Positions 63,999 through 64,000 of a DNA stretch of 64,000 bases are shown piece after piece. The DNA is from NCEH01 sp002257205 (GTDB lineage: Bacteria; Pseudomonadota; Alphaproteobacteria; Rhizobiales; Xanthobacteraceae). The stretch lies in the NCBI RefSeq assembly GCF_043195105.1, contig NZ_JBAFWO010000002.1; one strand, written 5' to 3'. Within the stretch, counting starts at the first letter, position 1, and each line of letters opens with the position of its first letter. Made by a program: the position numbers and the translations under genes. Under the pieces are notes generated by a model that searched no databases, had not been told where the DNA came from, and saw only the letters and a program-made list of their open reading frames with translations.

Positions 63999-64000
63999 CT

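Overview
The window is a GC-rich, densely packed bacterial chromosome segment. Gene content points to an alphaproteobacterium of the Hyphomicrobiales, most likely a member of the Xanthobacteraceae; this rests on recognised gene neighbourhoods (dapF-mtaB-ftsY, the fmdAB/amide ABC operon, a coxG-linked molybdenum hydroxylase, gcl-hyi-glxR-pyk) and not on any search. Genes of cell maintenance alternate with catabolic operons that each carry their own transporter and regulator. A perfect 16-bp parS site at 54029-54044 suggests that the segment lies in the origin-proximal part of the chromosome. No rRNA gene, intact tRNA gene, CRISPR array, prophage or transposase gene was seen.

Layout. 1-6.2 kb: end of a secreted protein gene, REP-like hairpins, dapF-mtaB-ftsY, two small orphan genes and apt. 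6.2-9.2 kb: an MFS transporter and a lower-GC orphan gene (7719-8948, minus) that resembles a permuted papain-like (NlpC/P60-LRAT type) cysteine enzyme. 9.2-13.5 kb: mmsA with a divergent LysR gene, then a drug/metabolite-type exporter divergent from an ArsR-type regulator with a palindromic operator candidate between them. 13.5-23.8 kb: a long minus-strand operon encoding a three-subunit molybdenum hydroxylase, a complete branched-chain-type ABC transporter and CoxG, opposite a TetR gene, with a palindrome between. 23.9-28.2 kb: DUF4239 membrane protein, ETF-ubiquinone oxidoreductase, family-4-like uracil-DNA glycosylase, CYTH protein. 28.4-33.9 kb: pyruvate kinase and the glyoxylate-to-glycerate genes glxR, hyi and gcl.

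34.2-47.3 kb is the most interesting block. It contains MmgE/PrpD, a CitE-like lyase, a class III CoA-transferase, a methyltransferase, a LysR regulator, a TRAP transporter, a class I fumarase, an acyl-CoA dehydrogenase and a hot-dog hydratase. Apart from the methyltransferase and fumarase, this gene set matches the itaconate-degradation locus known from Pseudomonas aeruginosa (ict-ich-ccl, with MmgE/PrpD, acyl-CoA dehydrogenase, LysR and TRAP genes). The predicted route is uptake, CoA activation, hydration to citramalyl-CoA and cleavage to acetyl-CoA plus pyruvate. The gcl/hyi/glxR/pyk genes next to it feed the same lower glycolytic pool. Three ATA-N9-TAT-like sites precede three transcription units here and may be the regulator's targets.

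47.4-57.3 kb: a GAF-PAS-GGDEF protein, pncB, a BON-domain protein, small hypothetical genes, a chorismate-mutase-like protein with a signal peptide, parS, transaldolase, ppx and rlmE. 57.3-64 kb: a minus-strand formamide/short-chain-amide operon with a five-part urea/amide ABC transporter followed by fmdA and fmdB. Several intergenic repeats are present: a ~221-bp element with terminal inverted repeats in three copies (39.9, 51.8 and 52.3 kb) and a family of CTCTCCCC/GGGGAGAG palindromes (17.4-17.9 and 62.6-62.7 kb).
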